Shown here one piece after another: positions 15,820 to 23,931 of a stretch of 36,275 nt of DNA. Numbering within the stretch: position 1 is the first letter of the stretch; each line of letters opens with the position of its first letter. The stretch is from the NCBI RefSeq assembly GCF_001429545.1, contig NZ_LMSP01000030.1, positions 1 through 36,275 on the forward strand. Direction: 5' to 3'. This DNA is from Paenibacillus sp. Soil787. GTDB lineage: Bacteria > Bacillota > Bacilli > Paenibacillales > NBRC-103111. The translations under genes and the position numbers were made by a program. The notes beneath the pieces are model-generated. The model saw only the letters and a program-made list of their open reading frames with translations, did no database searches and was not told the DNA's origin.

Positions 15820-16893
15820 CTAAACACGCACAAGCCGGTGACCGGCTGCTTTACGAAGTCGATTCATAATCGCAAGGCCAATCCCCGTTTCTGGACAACC
15901 CTCTGCAGCTATATATTGAATGCCTCTTTGATCAAATTGCCTTAACGCAGCATAAAGATCCTGAGCAATTGTTTCCGGTTGCGATAACGAACCGCAGACA
16001 ATAACCAAGTCAGCATGGTAACGAGAAGCTCTCTCCTCAAAAGTAAGAATACCCGTTGACTCGCCTCGTATTTTGGCTGCATTAATATCGTTTTGAATCC
16101 ATTCAGCAACAGCTTTTGTATTTTCACCTTGAACGATATGCATAAATCCTTTTGGTGCGTAATGTGTATACTTCATCCCTGGAGCACGCGGTGTATCGGA
16201 ATCCTGTACCTCTTCCCGCTCGGGCTCATGAATTCGAACAGCAGGCAGCGCCGATTGCAGCTGCTCCGACGTAATACCGCCAGGACGCAAAATGTATAAC
16301 TCACCAGCTGCAATCTCGATTACCGTTGACTCGACACCAACCCCAGTTGCGCCACCATCCACAATCCCGCCAATCCGACCATTTAAATCATCTTTGACAT
16401 GAGAGGCGAGTGTTGGACTAGGTCTGCCTGAACTATTGGCACTCGGTGCGGCAATGGGAAGTCCCGCTTCTCGAAGAAGCTGCAAAGCCACGGGATGATC
16501 AGGTATCCGCACACCCACAGTCTTAAGACCAGCCGTTACTAACGACGAAATGCCACCTGTTTTCACAGGTAGCACAATCGTAAGAGGACCCGGCCAGAAA
16601 ACCTCCATAAGCCGGCGATGATCCGCCGTAACACAATCCGAAAGAATTAAACTTGAGAGTTGTTCGACATCCGCAATGTGGACAATGAGCGGGTTATCCG
16701 AAGGCCGACCCTTCGCTGTGAAAATCCCTTCAACCGCTGCCGTATTCGTAGCATCTGCCCCAAGACCATATACCGTCTCTGTTGGGAAGGCGACTGTTTC
16801 TCCAATTTGGAGAAGCCGGGCAGCTTCAGCTAATTCCATACCTATCTCGGTCCCAATTCCCTGATCCACTTTCCAGTATCTTGTCACGATCAT
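15820..16893 (-). CDS. ywlC: L-threonylcarbamoyladenylate synthase (Sua5/YwlC)
   Basis: This enzyme makes threonylcarbamoyl-AMP from threonine, bicarbonate and ATP, the first step of the t6A37 modification of ANN-decoding tRNAs. It has 357 residues: an N-terminal YrdC domain (about 20-210) with GETVAFPTETVYGLGADA, KGRPSDNPLIVHI and APSANSSGRPSPT, and a C-terminal Sua5 domain (about 235-357), joined by the linker with SPGMKYTHYAPK-like residues (here APGMKYTHYAPKG). It is therefore the long Sua5 form. The ribosome binding site at ATG 16893 is weak (TTAGGATG). Confidence 0.95.
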   Translation of the reverse strand: MIVTRYWKVDQGIGTEIGMELAEAARLLQIGETVAFPTETVYGLGADATNTAAVEGIFTAKGRPSDNPLIVHIADVEQLSSLILSDCVTADHRRLMEVFWPGPLTIVLPVKTGGISSLVTAGLKTVGVRIPDHPVALQLLREAGLPIAAPSANSSGRPSPTLASHVKDDLNGRIGGIVDGGATGVGVESTVIEIAAGELYILRPGGITSEQLQSALPAVRIHEPEREEVQDSDTPRAPGMKYTHYAPKGFMHIVQGENTKAVAEWIQNDINAAKIRGESTGILTFEERASRYHADLVIVCGSLSQPETIAQDLYAALRQFDQRGIQYIAAEGCPETGIGLAIMNRLRKAAGHRLVRV

Positions 16894-16949
16894 CTATCAT
16901 CCTAACTTCACATAAAATTCTAATCCTAAATGGTATTGGGTGACTTTTC

Positions 16950-17672
16950 TTAGCTGAACCACGATACGATCTTCTTCACCATTTCCCAGATAAAAAACTT
17001 AACTTGTGGCTGCTTAGCATCATTGTCTTTAACGACAGGTTTAGACTTATCGGATTTTACTGTTGAAGCAGCTTTACTGTCTTTCGTTGTAGGTGTAGAA
17101 GCGACTTGAACCTTCCCATCACCCTCTGTTTTCGCTACAACAGCAGCCGCTGTTACCGCTTCTCCGGACAAGGAATCCACGAAGCATAATGGCGGAAACA
17201 ACACACACCACCAATTCTGACCTTCCCCCGTTCCAATCGTCACGCGCAGCGCTTCATATTCTCCCGCTGGGTACACTTCATTACCGTACATTTTCGTCGG
17301 AAAAGGGACTTTACCGAGCTCAACTGTATGTGAATAGCTATAGCCACGTGCTTCAATCATTTGTCCAACAAGAATATCAAACTCCGACAAATGTGCTTTT
17401 ACCACGGCTCTTGCTTCATCGAGCGTTTGCGGTCCAACGACCCACTCCTGCATACGAGCAATAATAGCATCACGAATCTCGCGTTTCAACGCTTGATCCT
17501 GCGCCGAATCGGAGTTTGCTAGAATACGTAAGCGAATAGATTCTTCCGGTATCGTAGGCGAAATGACCGCCGCATTCGTACGATTCGATTCCCAACAAGT
17601 TATCATAACAATAAGTGCAAAAGCTACTAATAATAAAGATTTATAAGAATGACGATTATATCTCTTAACCAT
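16950..17672 (-). CDS. spoIIR: Stage II sporulation protein R
   Basis: This is the secreted forespore signal that triggers SpoIIGA to process pro-sigma-E in the mother cell. It has 240 residues. A membrane/signal segment lies at about residues 11-33. The conserved core follows: IPEESIRLRILANSDSAQDQALKREIRDAI, then the YPAGEYEALRVTIGTGEGQNWWCVLFPPLCFVD block (about 131-163). The C-terminal tail (about 175-225) is a low-complexity K/S/T/D stretch before a final hydrophobic end, longer than the conserved core needs. AAAGGGG precedes ATG 17672. It marks the organism as a spore former. Confidence 0.95.
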   Translation of the reverse strand: MVKRYNRHSYKSLLLVAFALIVMITCWESNRTNAAVISPTIPEESIRLRILANSDSAQDQALKREIRDAIIARMQEWVVGPQTLDEARAVVKAHLSEFDILVGQMIEARGYSYSHTVELGKVPFPTKMYGNEVYPAGEYEALRVTIGTGEGQNWWCVLFPPLCFVDSLSGEAVTAAAVVAKTEGDGKVQVASTPTTKDSKAASTVKSDKSKPVVKDNDAKQPQVKFFIWEMVKKIVSWFS

Positions 17673-17832
17673 GAGGAAAAGCCCCTTTCCCTACGCTTCT
17701 ACTAGCCAGTATGGGCAATAAGAGGGGGAACTAAACCTAGTAATCTATTTAAATTTGTGAAAAATGATAGAGTTGGGTGGGTTGGGATCGTTGGGTGACG
17801 GAAGTGGTGGCGTTCAGGCTGAAGAGGAGGGT

Positions 17833-18140
17833 TTAGCAGTGAAAAATACTATTGTTAGACCCGAATGCCTCTGAAATAGTCTGGTCTGGTGACTTAGCAG
17901 ACACAAATACCTCCGAAACAACATGGTAGCTCGTCTGAAAGAGTGAAAAACATCGTTAAAGTGACTCTTGCGTTCATATGAGCAGCTTTAGCGATGAAAA
18001 ACATCCTTATCAGACCCGATTACCTCCAAAACAACCTGGCAGCTCGTCTGTAAGAGTGAAAGACATTGTTAAAGTGACTCTTCTGTTCATATGAGCAACT
18101 TTAGCGATGAAAAACATTCTTAGCTGATTCCAATACCTAC
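17833..18140. repeat. 113-bp direct repeat, two full copies and a partial
   Basis: Two near-identical units with period 113 run from about 17908 to 18020 and 18021 to 18133; a partial, diverged copy lies at about 17833-17880. Each unit contains AAGAGT..ACTCTT as an inverted pair about 20 bases apart, then GTTCATATGAGCA and TTTAGCGATGAAAAACAT. The 523-base gap between spoIIR and prmC (17673-18195) otherwise shows no gene I can support. Confidence 0.8.
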
Positions 18141-18195
18141 CTAAGTACCACCCAAAAATATCGTGTACTTTTCCCAACGTACGCATGAACTACCT

Positions 18196-19080
18196 CTAGT
18201 CTCGTGAGCGGATCGCGATCACATGGCGATCAATGCCCTGGAGATCCGGCACGAATCGGATCTCGTCCCAGTCCGCGGCAGCGCGCAGCATCGCCGCCAC
18301 AGCCTCCGCCTGCCGGATGCCCACCTCGAACCCGACCACGGTCGGGATTCGCGGCAGCTGCGGCAGCTGCGAGATCATCCGGCGGTATAGGTCGAGTCCA
18401 AGGGCGCCGCCGAACAAAGCTGTGTGCGGCTCAAACAGCCGCACCTCCGGCTGAAGCGCCGGCAGGTCGCCATCAGGGATATACGGTGGGTTAGACACCA
18501 GTATATCCGGCGCGATCCGGCGCGCAATAAAGGGCTCGAGAAGGTCCCCCTCGAGCCACTCCACCCGCGCAGCCACGCCGTGGCGCTGCGCATTCACGCG
18601 AGCCATCTCCAGCGCTGCCGCGGAGATGTCGCTGGCCGCCACGCGCCACGCAGGGCGCGCGTGTGCCACCGTCACCGGGATCGCTCCGCTCCCGGTGCCC
18701 ACATCCGCAAGCAGCGGAGCGCCTTGCGGGAACAGACGCGAGCCCTCGTGGAGCAAAGCTTCCACGAGCAGCTCCGTCTCCGGCCGCGGGATCAGCACGG
18801 CCGGGCTAACCGTAAAAGGAAGGCCGAAGAAATCCTGCTCGCCGGTAATATACTGCACCGGCTCACCCGCGGCCTTCCGCTCCACGAACTGGCGCCACGT
18901 CTCCGCCAGCTCCATAGGAAACTGTTCCGGAAATCGGAACAGCAATTCCGTCCGACTGCAGCTGAGCAAGTGCTGCAGCAGCAATTCCACACAGGAAGCA
19001 GCCTCGGACACACCGAGCTTCCCTAAAAAAGAAGAAGCCTCAACAAAGGCTTCTCTTATACTCTTAGCAGCAGTCGACAT
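18196..19080 (-). CDS. prmC: Release factor glutamine methyltransferase
   Basis: This SAM-dependent enzyme N5-methylates the glutamine of the GGQ motif of RF1 and RF2. It has about 294 residues. The N-terminal helical domain is followed by the methyltransferase domain with LLADVGTGSGAIPVTVA (SAM-binding motif I) and the catalytic VSNPPYIP. It starts at ATG 19080, overlapping the prfA stop by one base; GTG 19083 is an alternative with a four-base overlap. The coupling to prfA, its substrate gene, is classical. Oddly, the gene is far richer in G and C (stretches above 65 per cent by eye) than its neighbours, which may reflect transfer or local drift. Confidence 0.95.
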   Translation of the reverse strand: MSTAAKSIREAFVEASSFLGKLGVSEAASCVELLLQHLLSCSRTELLFRFPEQFPMELAETWRQFVERKAAGEPVQYITGEQDFFGLPFTVSPAVLIPRPETELLVEALLHEGSRLFPQGAPLLADVGTGSGAIPVTVAHARPAWRVAASDISAAALEMARVNAQRHGVAARVEWLEGDLLEPFIARRIAPDILVSNPPYIPDGDLPALQPEVRLFEPHTALFGGALGLDLYRRMISQLPQLPRIPTVVGFEVGIRQAEAVAAMLRAAADWDEIRFVPDLQGIDRHVIAIRSRD

Positions 19081-20156
19081 CACATTGCCTGCTCCCCGTT
19101 ATCTAACGCATCGGACTGCGCTGCAATCGTGAGCGCCGAAACGATCTCTGCCATGTCACCATTCAGCACAGTTTCCAAGCGATGCAAAGTCAAACCAATA
19201 CGGTGATCGGTAATGCGGCTTTGCGGGAAGTTATACGTACGGATCCGTTCTGAACGGTCACCCGTACCCACCTTGCTTTTACGCTCGCCCGCATACTTCG
19301 CTTCCTCTTCCTCACGCATTTTATCAGAAATACGTGTACGAAGAACGCGCAGCGCTGACTCTTTATTCGAGTTCTGCGATTTCCCATCCTGACAAGTCGC
19401 TACGATACCCGTAGGTACGTGCGTCACACGCACAGCAGATTTCGTCGTATTAACCGACTGACCGCCAGCTCCACTTGAACAGAACGTATCCACGCGAATA
19501 TCCGCATCATGGATGACAATCTCAACATCTTCCGCTTCCGGCATAACCACTACCGTCGACGTTGAGGTATGGATACGTCCACCTGATTCCGTTACAGGAA
19601 TTCGTTGTACACGGTGCGCCCCACTCTCATACTTCAACTTACTATAAGCGCCTTTACCGGTGATCATGAAAATAATCTCTTTAAACCCGCCCAAATCATT
19701 TACAGAAGCATCGAGAATCTCCGTTCTCCATCCTTGCGCGTCCGCATAGCGCGTATACATCCGATACAAATCGCCCGCAAACAGAGCAGCTTCGTCGCCG
19801 CCTGCAGCACCGCGAATTTCGACGATTACGTTCTTATCATCATTAGGGTCTTTAGGCATCATGAGCATTCTAAGTTGTTCTTCCAACTTGGCAGATTGCT
19901 CGCTAAGCTCATCGATCTCCATTTTGACCATTTCGCGCATTTCATCGTCCAGCTTTTCGTTCTGCATTACTTTGGCATCGGCCAGCTGTTCGCTCACACT
20001 CTTATATTCGTTATAAGCATCATAAGCTTCTTGAAGATCAGATTGCTCTTTTGAGTATTCTCTAAGTTTCTTCGTATCACTCGTTACATCCGGGTCACAC
20101 AGCAGTTCACTTAATTTATCATAACGGTCCACAATGGACTGAAGTCGATCCAACAT
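19080..20156 (-). CDS. prfA: Peptide chain release factor 1
   Basis: RF1 reads UAA and UAG and releases the finished peptide. It has 358 residues. The catalytic SSGAGGQSVNTTKSAVRVTH contains GGQ (about residue 235), the substrate of PrmC. The N-terminal helical part (LREYSKEQSDLQEAYDAYNEYK) and the anticodon-recognition region upstream of GGQ are present. GAAAGGAGTGA precedes ATG 20156. It forms an overlapping pair with prmC. Confidence 0.97.
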   Translation of the reverse strand: MLDRLQSIVDRYDKLSELLCDPDVTSDTKKLREYSKEQSDLQEAYDAYNEYKSVSEQLADAKVMQNEKLDDEMREMVKMEIDELSEQSAKLEEQLRMLMMPKDPNDDKNVIVEIRGAAGGDEAALFAGDLYRMYTRYADAQGWRTEILDASVNDLGGFKEIIFMITGKGAYSKLKYESGAHRVQRIPVTESGGRIHTSTSTVVVMPEAEDVEIVIHDADIRVDTFCSSGAGGQSVNTTKSAVRVTHVPTGIVATCQDGKSQNSNKESALRVLRTRISDKMREEEEAKYAGERKSKVGTGDRSERIRTYNFPQSRITDHRIGLTLHRLETVLNGDMAEIVSALTIAAQSDALDNGEQAM

Positions 20157-20190
20157 ATAGGATCACTCCTTTCTTTACTTTTTTTATTAA

Positions 20191-21291
20191 TTACACATTA
20201 AATCTGAAATGCATGACGTCCCCGTCATTCACCACATACTCTTTACCTTCAAGACGTACTTGGCCTTTTTCTTTGGCACCATTCATCGACCCTGCAGCTG
20301 TCAAATCATTATAAGAGACGACTTCAGCACGAATAAAACCACGTTCGAAATCGGTATGAATAACGCCAGCCGCCTGAGGAGCTTTCGTTCCCTTGCGGAT
20401 TGTCCATGCTCTTACTTCCTGCACCCCAGCTGTGAAATACGTGTACAAGCCAAGTTTTCTATAAGCTGCTTTAATCAATCTATTCAAGCCGGACTCTTGA
20501 AGTCCCAACTCTTCGAGGAACATTGCTTTTTCTTCGTCTTCCAGCTCGGCGATTTCAGATTCAACCTTCGCACTGATCGATACCACTTCGTTATTTTCGC
20601 TCTCAGCAAACTCTTTCACAATTTTCACAAAAGGATTTTCATCTGCTGTTGCTACTTCATCTTCACTCACGTTTGCCGCATAAAGCACGGGTTTCATCGT
20701 CAATAAATGAAGGTCGCGCACGAGAAGCTTCTCATCTTCGCTGAGATCCAGACTGCGTGCCGGTTTATCTTCATAAAGCGCTTCTTTAATACGCTCTAAA
20801 CACTCCACTTCAGCAACAACCTTCTTGTCGCCGCCCTTGAGGTTTTTGCGTGAACGCTCGATCTTCTTCTCTACCGACTCAATATCTGCCAAAATTAATT
20901 CAAGATTAATCGTTTCGATATCGCCGATCGGATCCACTTTACCGGAAACGTGGGTAATATTATCATCCTCAAAACAACGGACAACATGCACAATGGCATC
21001 CACTTCACGAATGTGTGCCAGAAATTTATTTCCAAGCCCTTCGCCTTTGCTCGCGCCTTTTACCAAACCTGCAATATCAACGAATTCAAAGGCTGTCGGG
21101 ACAATGCTCTTAGGAACAACGATCTCTACCAGCTTCTGCAATCTCTCGTCTGGCACTTCAACTACCCCAACATTCGGATCGATCGTACAAAACGGATAAT
21201 TCGCAGATTCTGCTCCCGCCTGTGTAATTGCATTAAACAATGTCGATTTTCCTACGTTCGGTAGACCGACGATACCTGCTTTCAAAGCCAT
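20191..21291 (-). CDS. ychF: Redox-regulated ATPase YchF (Obg family)
   Basis: This is a cytoplasmic P-loop protein of the Obg/YchF group that binds ATP in preference to GTP and associates with ribosomes. It has 366 residues. The P-loop is GLPNVGKST (residues 8-16), the switch region VDIAGLVKGASKGEGLGNKFLAHIRE, and the altered base-specificity motif (NVSED here) marks YchF. The C-terminal TGS-like domain ends in GDVMHFRFNV. AAGGAG lies 11 bases before ATG 21291. Confidence 0.97.
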   Translation of the reverse strand: MALKAGIVGLPNVGKSTLFNAITQAGAESANYPFCTIDPNVGVVEVPDERLQKLVEIVVPKSIVPTAFEFVDIAGLVKGASKGEGLGNKFLAHIREVDAIVHVVRCFEDDNITHVSGKVDPIGDIETINLELILADIESVEKKIERSRKNLKGGDKKVVAEVECLERIKEALYEDKPARSLDLSEDEKLLVRDLHLLTMKPVLYAANVSEDEVATADENPFVKIVKEFAESENNEVVSISAKVESEIAELEDEEKAMFLEELGLQESGLNRLIKAAYRKLGLYTYFTAGVQEVRAWTIRKGTKAPQAAGVIHTDFERGFIRAEVVSYNDLTAAGSMNGAKEKGQVRLEGKEYVVNDGDVMHFRFNV

Positions 21292-21352
21292 TGTAGTTAC
21301 AACTCCTTAATTTTCGAAAATCATCCTTCTTATTATATAGCACTTGGACCTC

Positions 21353-21375
21353 AAAAAAAAGCCTGAAGGCTATTG
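21353..21375 (-). terminator. Short terminator after the PilZ-type gene
   Basis: The minus strand reads AGCC-TTCA-GGCT followed by a run of about seven T. It overlaps the stop codon of the broken PilZ-type gene. The stem is short, so confidence is moderate. Confidence 0.5.
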
Positions 21376-22113
21376 ATTCGCCGCAGACTTTTTTTCCGTT
21401 ACTTTTTTAAATTGCGCTTCCCGCTTCTGTACGAAGTAAGTTTCGATCTTGTTCGTAAGGATGAAACCCCTTAAAACATTGGTTTTTTCCTGCGGAATGT
21501 CGATATAGCTAGCCCCATAATAGAAACCATTTTCAACCTTTTCTTTTCTTACAATTTCCATCAAACAAGGTATCGTAAAGCCCAAATCCAGCTCGACTTC
21601 GAGCTGTGAATGCTTTTGAACGATTTTATCAATCATAGCATTATTATTTATGGTAAAACCTAAGCCTAAGCCGTTAATGGATATATTTTTGATTGAGATA
21701 CTTAGCGGGTTCTCAAATTGATGTTTATTCCTTTTATTCATATCCTGAAGTCCGAATAAGAGACCTGTATGTGTTACATCCACACGTGGGAATTCCTGTT
21801 TTTCTGCGAATTTCTTCCGATTTTCAGGTGGAAATGACGGAGCCGAATTCTTTGGCAACAACGGTCGTATTCATCACAAACAAGCCGCGGATTTGGTATA
21901 AACCGTCACTTTCGCTTTATCACCCAGTTGAAAGATATCGTATTCCGGTAATTCTACCTCAATAATGTCTCCGAGTGCATAGGTTAGTACGCCTGTGGCT
22001 ACAAAATCATCCTTTCCCAACACAGCCTTACTATCGATCAGCACATCAGCGTCATATCCCTCCTTGCTTCCGTAATATTTCATGACGTTATACTTTAACA
22101 AAATTCCTTGCAT
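21370..22113 (-). pseudogene. Disrupted PilZ-type (YcgR/YpfA-like) protein gene
   Basis: Two open segments in the same frame (22113-21874 and 21861-21370) are split by two adjacent TGA codons (about 21871-21876). The missing middle is found in another frame between them: it reads GLFVMNTTVVAKEFGSVI, which continues the first part and leads into PPENRKKF of the second. Two compensating frameshifts, near 21886 and 21848, therefore seem to break one protein of about 247 residues. The N-terminal part resembles a YcgR-N-like beta domain; the C-terminal part resembles PilZ, with ISIKNISINGLGLGF matching the (D/N)xSxxG motif. The RxxxR motif appears as QEFPR, lacking its first arginine, so c-di-GMP binding is doubtful. 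It could be a true pseudogene or a sequencing error. Confidence 0.7.
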
Positions 22114-22151
22114 CTCTGTACTTTTTGTTGTATGTAATGTAGAAAGATTAA

Positions 22152-22273
22152 ATATCCACAGCTTTCCGAGTTATCCACAAACCTATCCACAGGTTGTTAA
22201 CAACGGAATGAATGTTCGATTGTTATGCACATGTGGATAAAAATATACTAGCGAGGTGTCCCCCTGTGGATGA
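22152..22273. promoter_or_regulatory. Cluster of five DnaA-box-like sites
   Basis: Five 9-mers match the DnaA box TTATCCACA: ATATCCACA at 22152-22160 (one mismatch), TTATCCACA at 22171-22179 (perfect), CTATCCACA at 22183-22191 (one mismatch), and on the opposite strand a perfect box at 22232-22240 and a one-mismatch box at 22265-22273. The last overlaps the tadA start codon. The cluster fills the divergent gap between the PilZ-type gene and tadA. No dnaA or dnaN is present, so it is probably not the replication origin. Confidence 0.7.
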
Positions 22274-22724
22274 ACATATCCCCTGGATGAAAGAAGCGAT
22301 TCAAGAGGCTCTCAAAGCCGAAGCCATCCGAGAAGTACCCATTGGAGCTGTTGTTGTCCATCAAGGTCAAATCATCGGCCGAGGCTTTAATTTGCGTGAA
22401 ACAACCCTAGATCCTCTCGCTCATGCCGAAATGATCGCCATCAAACAAGCGAGCGAGCATCTGGGGGCCTGGCGGCTTTTGGATTGCCAGCTCTATGTCA
22501 CCCTAGAGCCTTGCCCGATGTGTGCGGGCGCGATTGTGCAATCGCGGATTCCGCAGGTCATCTACGGCACAATTGACCCGAAGGCCGGCTGTGCCGGAAC
22601 GCTTATGAATTTGCTGCAGGAGGACCGTTTTAATCACCGTGTCGATGTCATTAGCGGTGTCTTGCAAGAAGAGTGTTCGACGATGCTGACCCAATTTTTC
22701 CGTAAATTACGCGGTAAAGCTTAG
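22266..22724 (+). CDS. tadA: tRNA-specific adenosine deaminase
   Basis: This enzyme deaminates the wobble adenosine 34 of tRNA-Arg(ACG) to inosine. It has 152 residues. The zinc site is formed by the histidine of AHAEM, with its catalytic glutamate, and by the two cysteines of PCPMC (motif TLEPCPMCAGAI). The start is GTG 22266 (VDEHIPWMKEAIQ), seven bases after GAGGTG; the frame is open further upstream to 22212 without ribosome-binding support. In Bacillus the homologue also lies close to serS. Its start codon overlaps a DnaA-box-like sequence. Confidence 0.95.
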   Translation: MDEHIPWMKEAIQEALKAEAIREVPIGAVVVHQGQIIGRGFNLRETTLDPLAHAEMIAIKQASEHLGAWRLLDCQLYVTLEPCPMCAGAIVQSRIPQVIYGTIDPKAGCAGTLMNLLQEDRFNHRVDVISGVLQEECSTMLTQFFRKLRGKA

Positions 22725-22736
22725 TAGTTCCTGCAT

Positions 22737-22889
22737 CTAATTCTGCATCGCCGCTGCCAACTCAGCCAGTTTATTCATCGTATTCCAATTGCGTATTATC
22801 ACCGAATCCCCAAGCTTCTTGATATTGCTCGCAAGTTTTGAATCCAGAACGCTTTGACGAAATAGAAAGTAAATGACAAACCGCCATAC
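22737..22889 (-). pseudogene. Possible 3' gene remnant next to tRNA-Arg
   Basis: A minus-strand open segment ends at the TAG at 22737 and reads ..QSVLDSKLASNIKK.. and ..RNWNTMNKLAELAAAMQN, a natural-looking helical C-terminus. It has no start codon of its own: a TGA stands about 50 codons upstream, and other frames near it also look partly coding. I cannot name the family. It may be the tail of a decayed gene, or chance. Confidence 0.3.
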
Positions 22890-22938
22890 TCAAAAGGTTG
22901 CGCCACGAAATCCTTCGTGCTATTATAATTCTTGCTAA

Positions 22939-23012
22939 GCGCCCGTAGCTCAGCAGGATAGAGCAACAGTTTCCTAAACTGTAGGCCGGATGTTCGAATC
23001 ATCTCGGGCGCG
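22939..23012 (+). tRNA. tRNA-Arg(CCU)
   Basis: The acceptor GCGCCCG pairs with CGGGCGC. The D arm is GCTC..GAGC, the anticodon stem ACAGT/ACTGT encloses the loop TTCCTAA with anticodon CCT, and the T loop is TTCGAAT. The discriminator is G and no CCA is encoded. It is followed by a terminator at 23033. Confidence 0.92.
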
Positions 23013-23032
23013 TATACTTTCAAAAATCAATG

Positions 23033-23078
23033 AAAACGCCAGGTAACGGTTACTAGCCGCTGACCTGGCGTTTATTAT
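23033..23078 (+). terminator. Bidirectional terminator after tRNA-Arg
   Basis: AAAACGCCAGGT (23033-23044) pairs with ACCTGGCGTTT (23063-23073) and is followed by ATTATTTT. The mirror-image T-run allows it to serve the minus-strand gene on its right as well. Confidence 0.85.
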
Positions 23079-23147
23079 TTTCTAGAAATACGCTGCCTTG
23101 AAACTGGCACTATTGTTCTGGGCAATGATTACTTTTTAAAGCTGCAT

Positions 23148-23744
23148 TCATACTTTCTTTAAATTTGTTGATATATGTCTCAAACCCATAGGGTCTGAAT
23201 TGCCGTTTCCATTGTATGACTCTGCTGCATCTTGCATCTGTTTTGCGTAATTGGTCATAATATCCCGACAAATAGGTCCTGAAACAGGCGCTGTAGAAGT
23301 TGGTGCTGGTGAAGGGGACATAAGTGGAGTATTGGGAGTCGACATGTCTGTTGTATCGTTTACCTGCTGGAATCTCCACTTTTTAATATAATCGAAATCT
23401 GATGTTTTGTTCTTAAGAAATTCCTCCGCATCCGTTCGATTTATTGCTTTGGATTTCACGTTAAATGACTGAATGCTAGAGGCAAAGTCTTTTATAGGAT
23501 TAGGAAAAGTAAGGTCAACATTATATTTCTCAGAATCCCACGTTACAGAGGCACCGGTTTGTTTCAATAGATAAAGTGGCACTAGGGTACGACCATCACG
23601 TATAGTAGCTGGCACATCTTCTACATGAAGCTCTTTTCCTCCAAACAAAACGTTAACGATTGGATTCCCGCTATACTCACCGTGAATACTTGATCCATGG
23701 ACTACTCCAGTAAAGCAAAGAAACAAAAGAACGGTTGCAATCAT
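23148..23744 (-). CDS. Copper amine oxidase N-terminal domain protein, probably decaying
   Basis: The 198-residue product has a signal sequence (ATVLLFLCFTGVVHG). One copper-amine-oxidase-N type beta domain follows (about 28-80; INV-like VNVLFGGKELHV, IRDGRTLVPLYLLKQTGASVTWD), then a linker rich in P, S and T. These domains are common in extracellular Paenibacillus proteins; their role is mostly unknown. Two oddities suggest decay. First, the only ATG lies 18 bases from AAAAGGGG, whereas an ATA codon (23754-23756), followed by three lysine codons, sits at the ideal six bases. Second, the C-terminus leaves frame after ..SDPMG: another frame continues to 23110 as FETYINKFKESMNAALK, as if one G were missing from a GGGG run. 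Confidence 0.65.
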   Translation of the reverse strand: MIATVLLFLCFTGVVHGSSIHGEYSGNPIVNVLFGGKELHVEDVPATIRDGRTLVPLYLLKQTGASVTWDSEKYNVDLTFPNPIKDFASSIQSFNVKSKAINRTDAEEFLKNKTSDFDYIKKWRFQQVNDTTDMSTPNTPLMSPSPAPTSTAPVSGPICRDIMTNYAKQMQDAAESYNGNGNSDPMGLRHISTNLKKV

Positions 23745-23931
23745 CTTCTTTTTTATATTAGTCCCCTTTTTAAAATTTAACGTAAGGTCAGTCTTTAGTA
23801 CTTCGACATTTGGATAGATATCCCTATTTATAACCCAAAGAACGTCATATCCTCATACTTCCGGAACAGTCGAATAAAATATGAAGGCTTGCAAACATCA
23901 TCCAATCATAGCCTAGCCGCAATCGATGTTC

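Noticed and set aside
17833..18140. CRISPR array
   Set aside because: Only two to three long units (113 bases) with no alternating short repeat and unique spacer, and no cas genes.
18424..19132. Long plus-strand open frames opposite prmC
   Set aside because: They arise because the GC-rich prmC sequence has few stop codons in other frames; no start signals or family features.
22152..22273. Chromosomal replication origin
   Set aside because: DnaA boxes are present, but dnaA, dnaN, rpmH and a clear AT-rich unwinding region are not; I keep it as a DnaA-box cluster only.
22799..23023. 74-codon minus-strand open frame across tRNA-Arg
   Set aside because: It starts within and reads antisense through the tRNA gene and shows no ribosome binding site; part of it overlaps a different-frame remnant that looks more protein-like.
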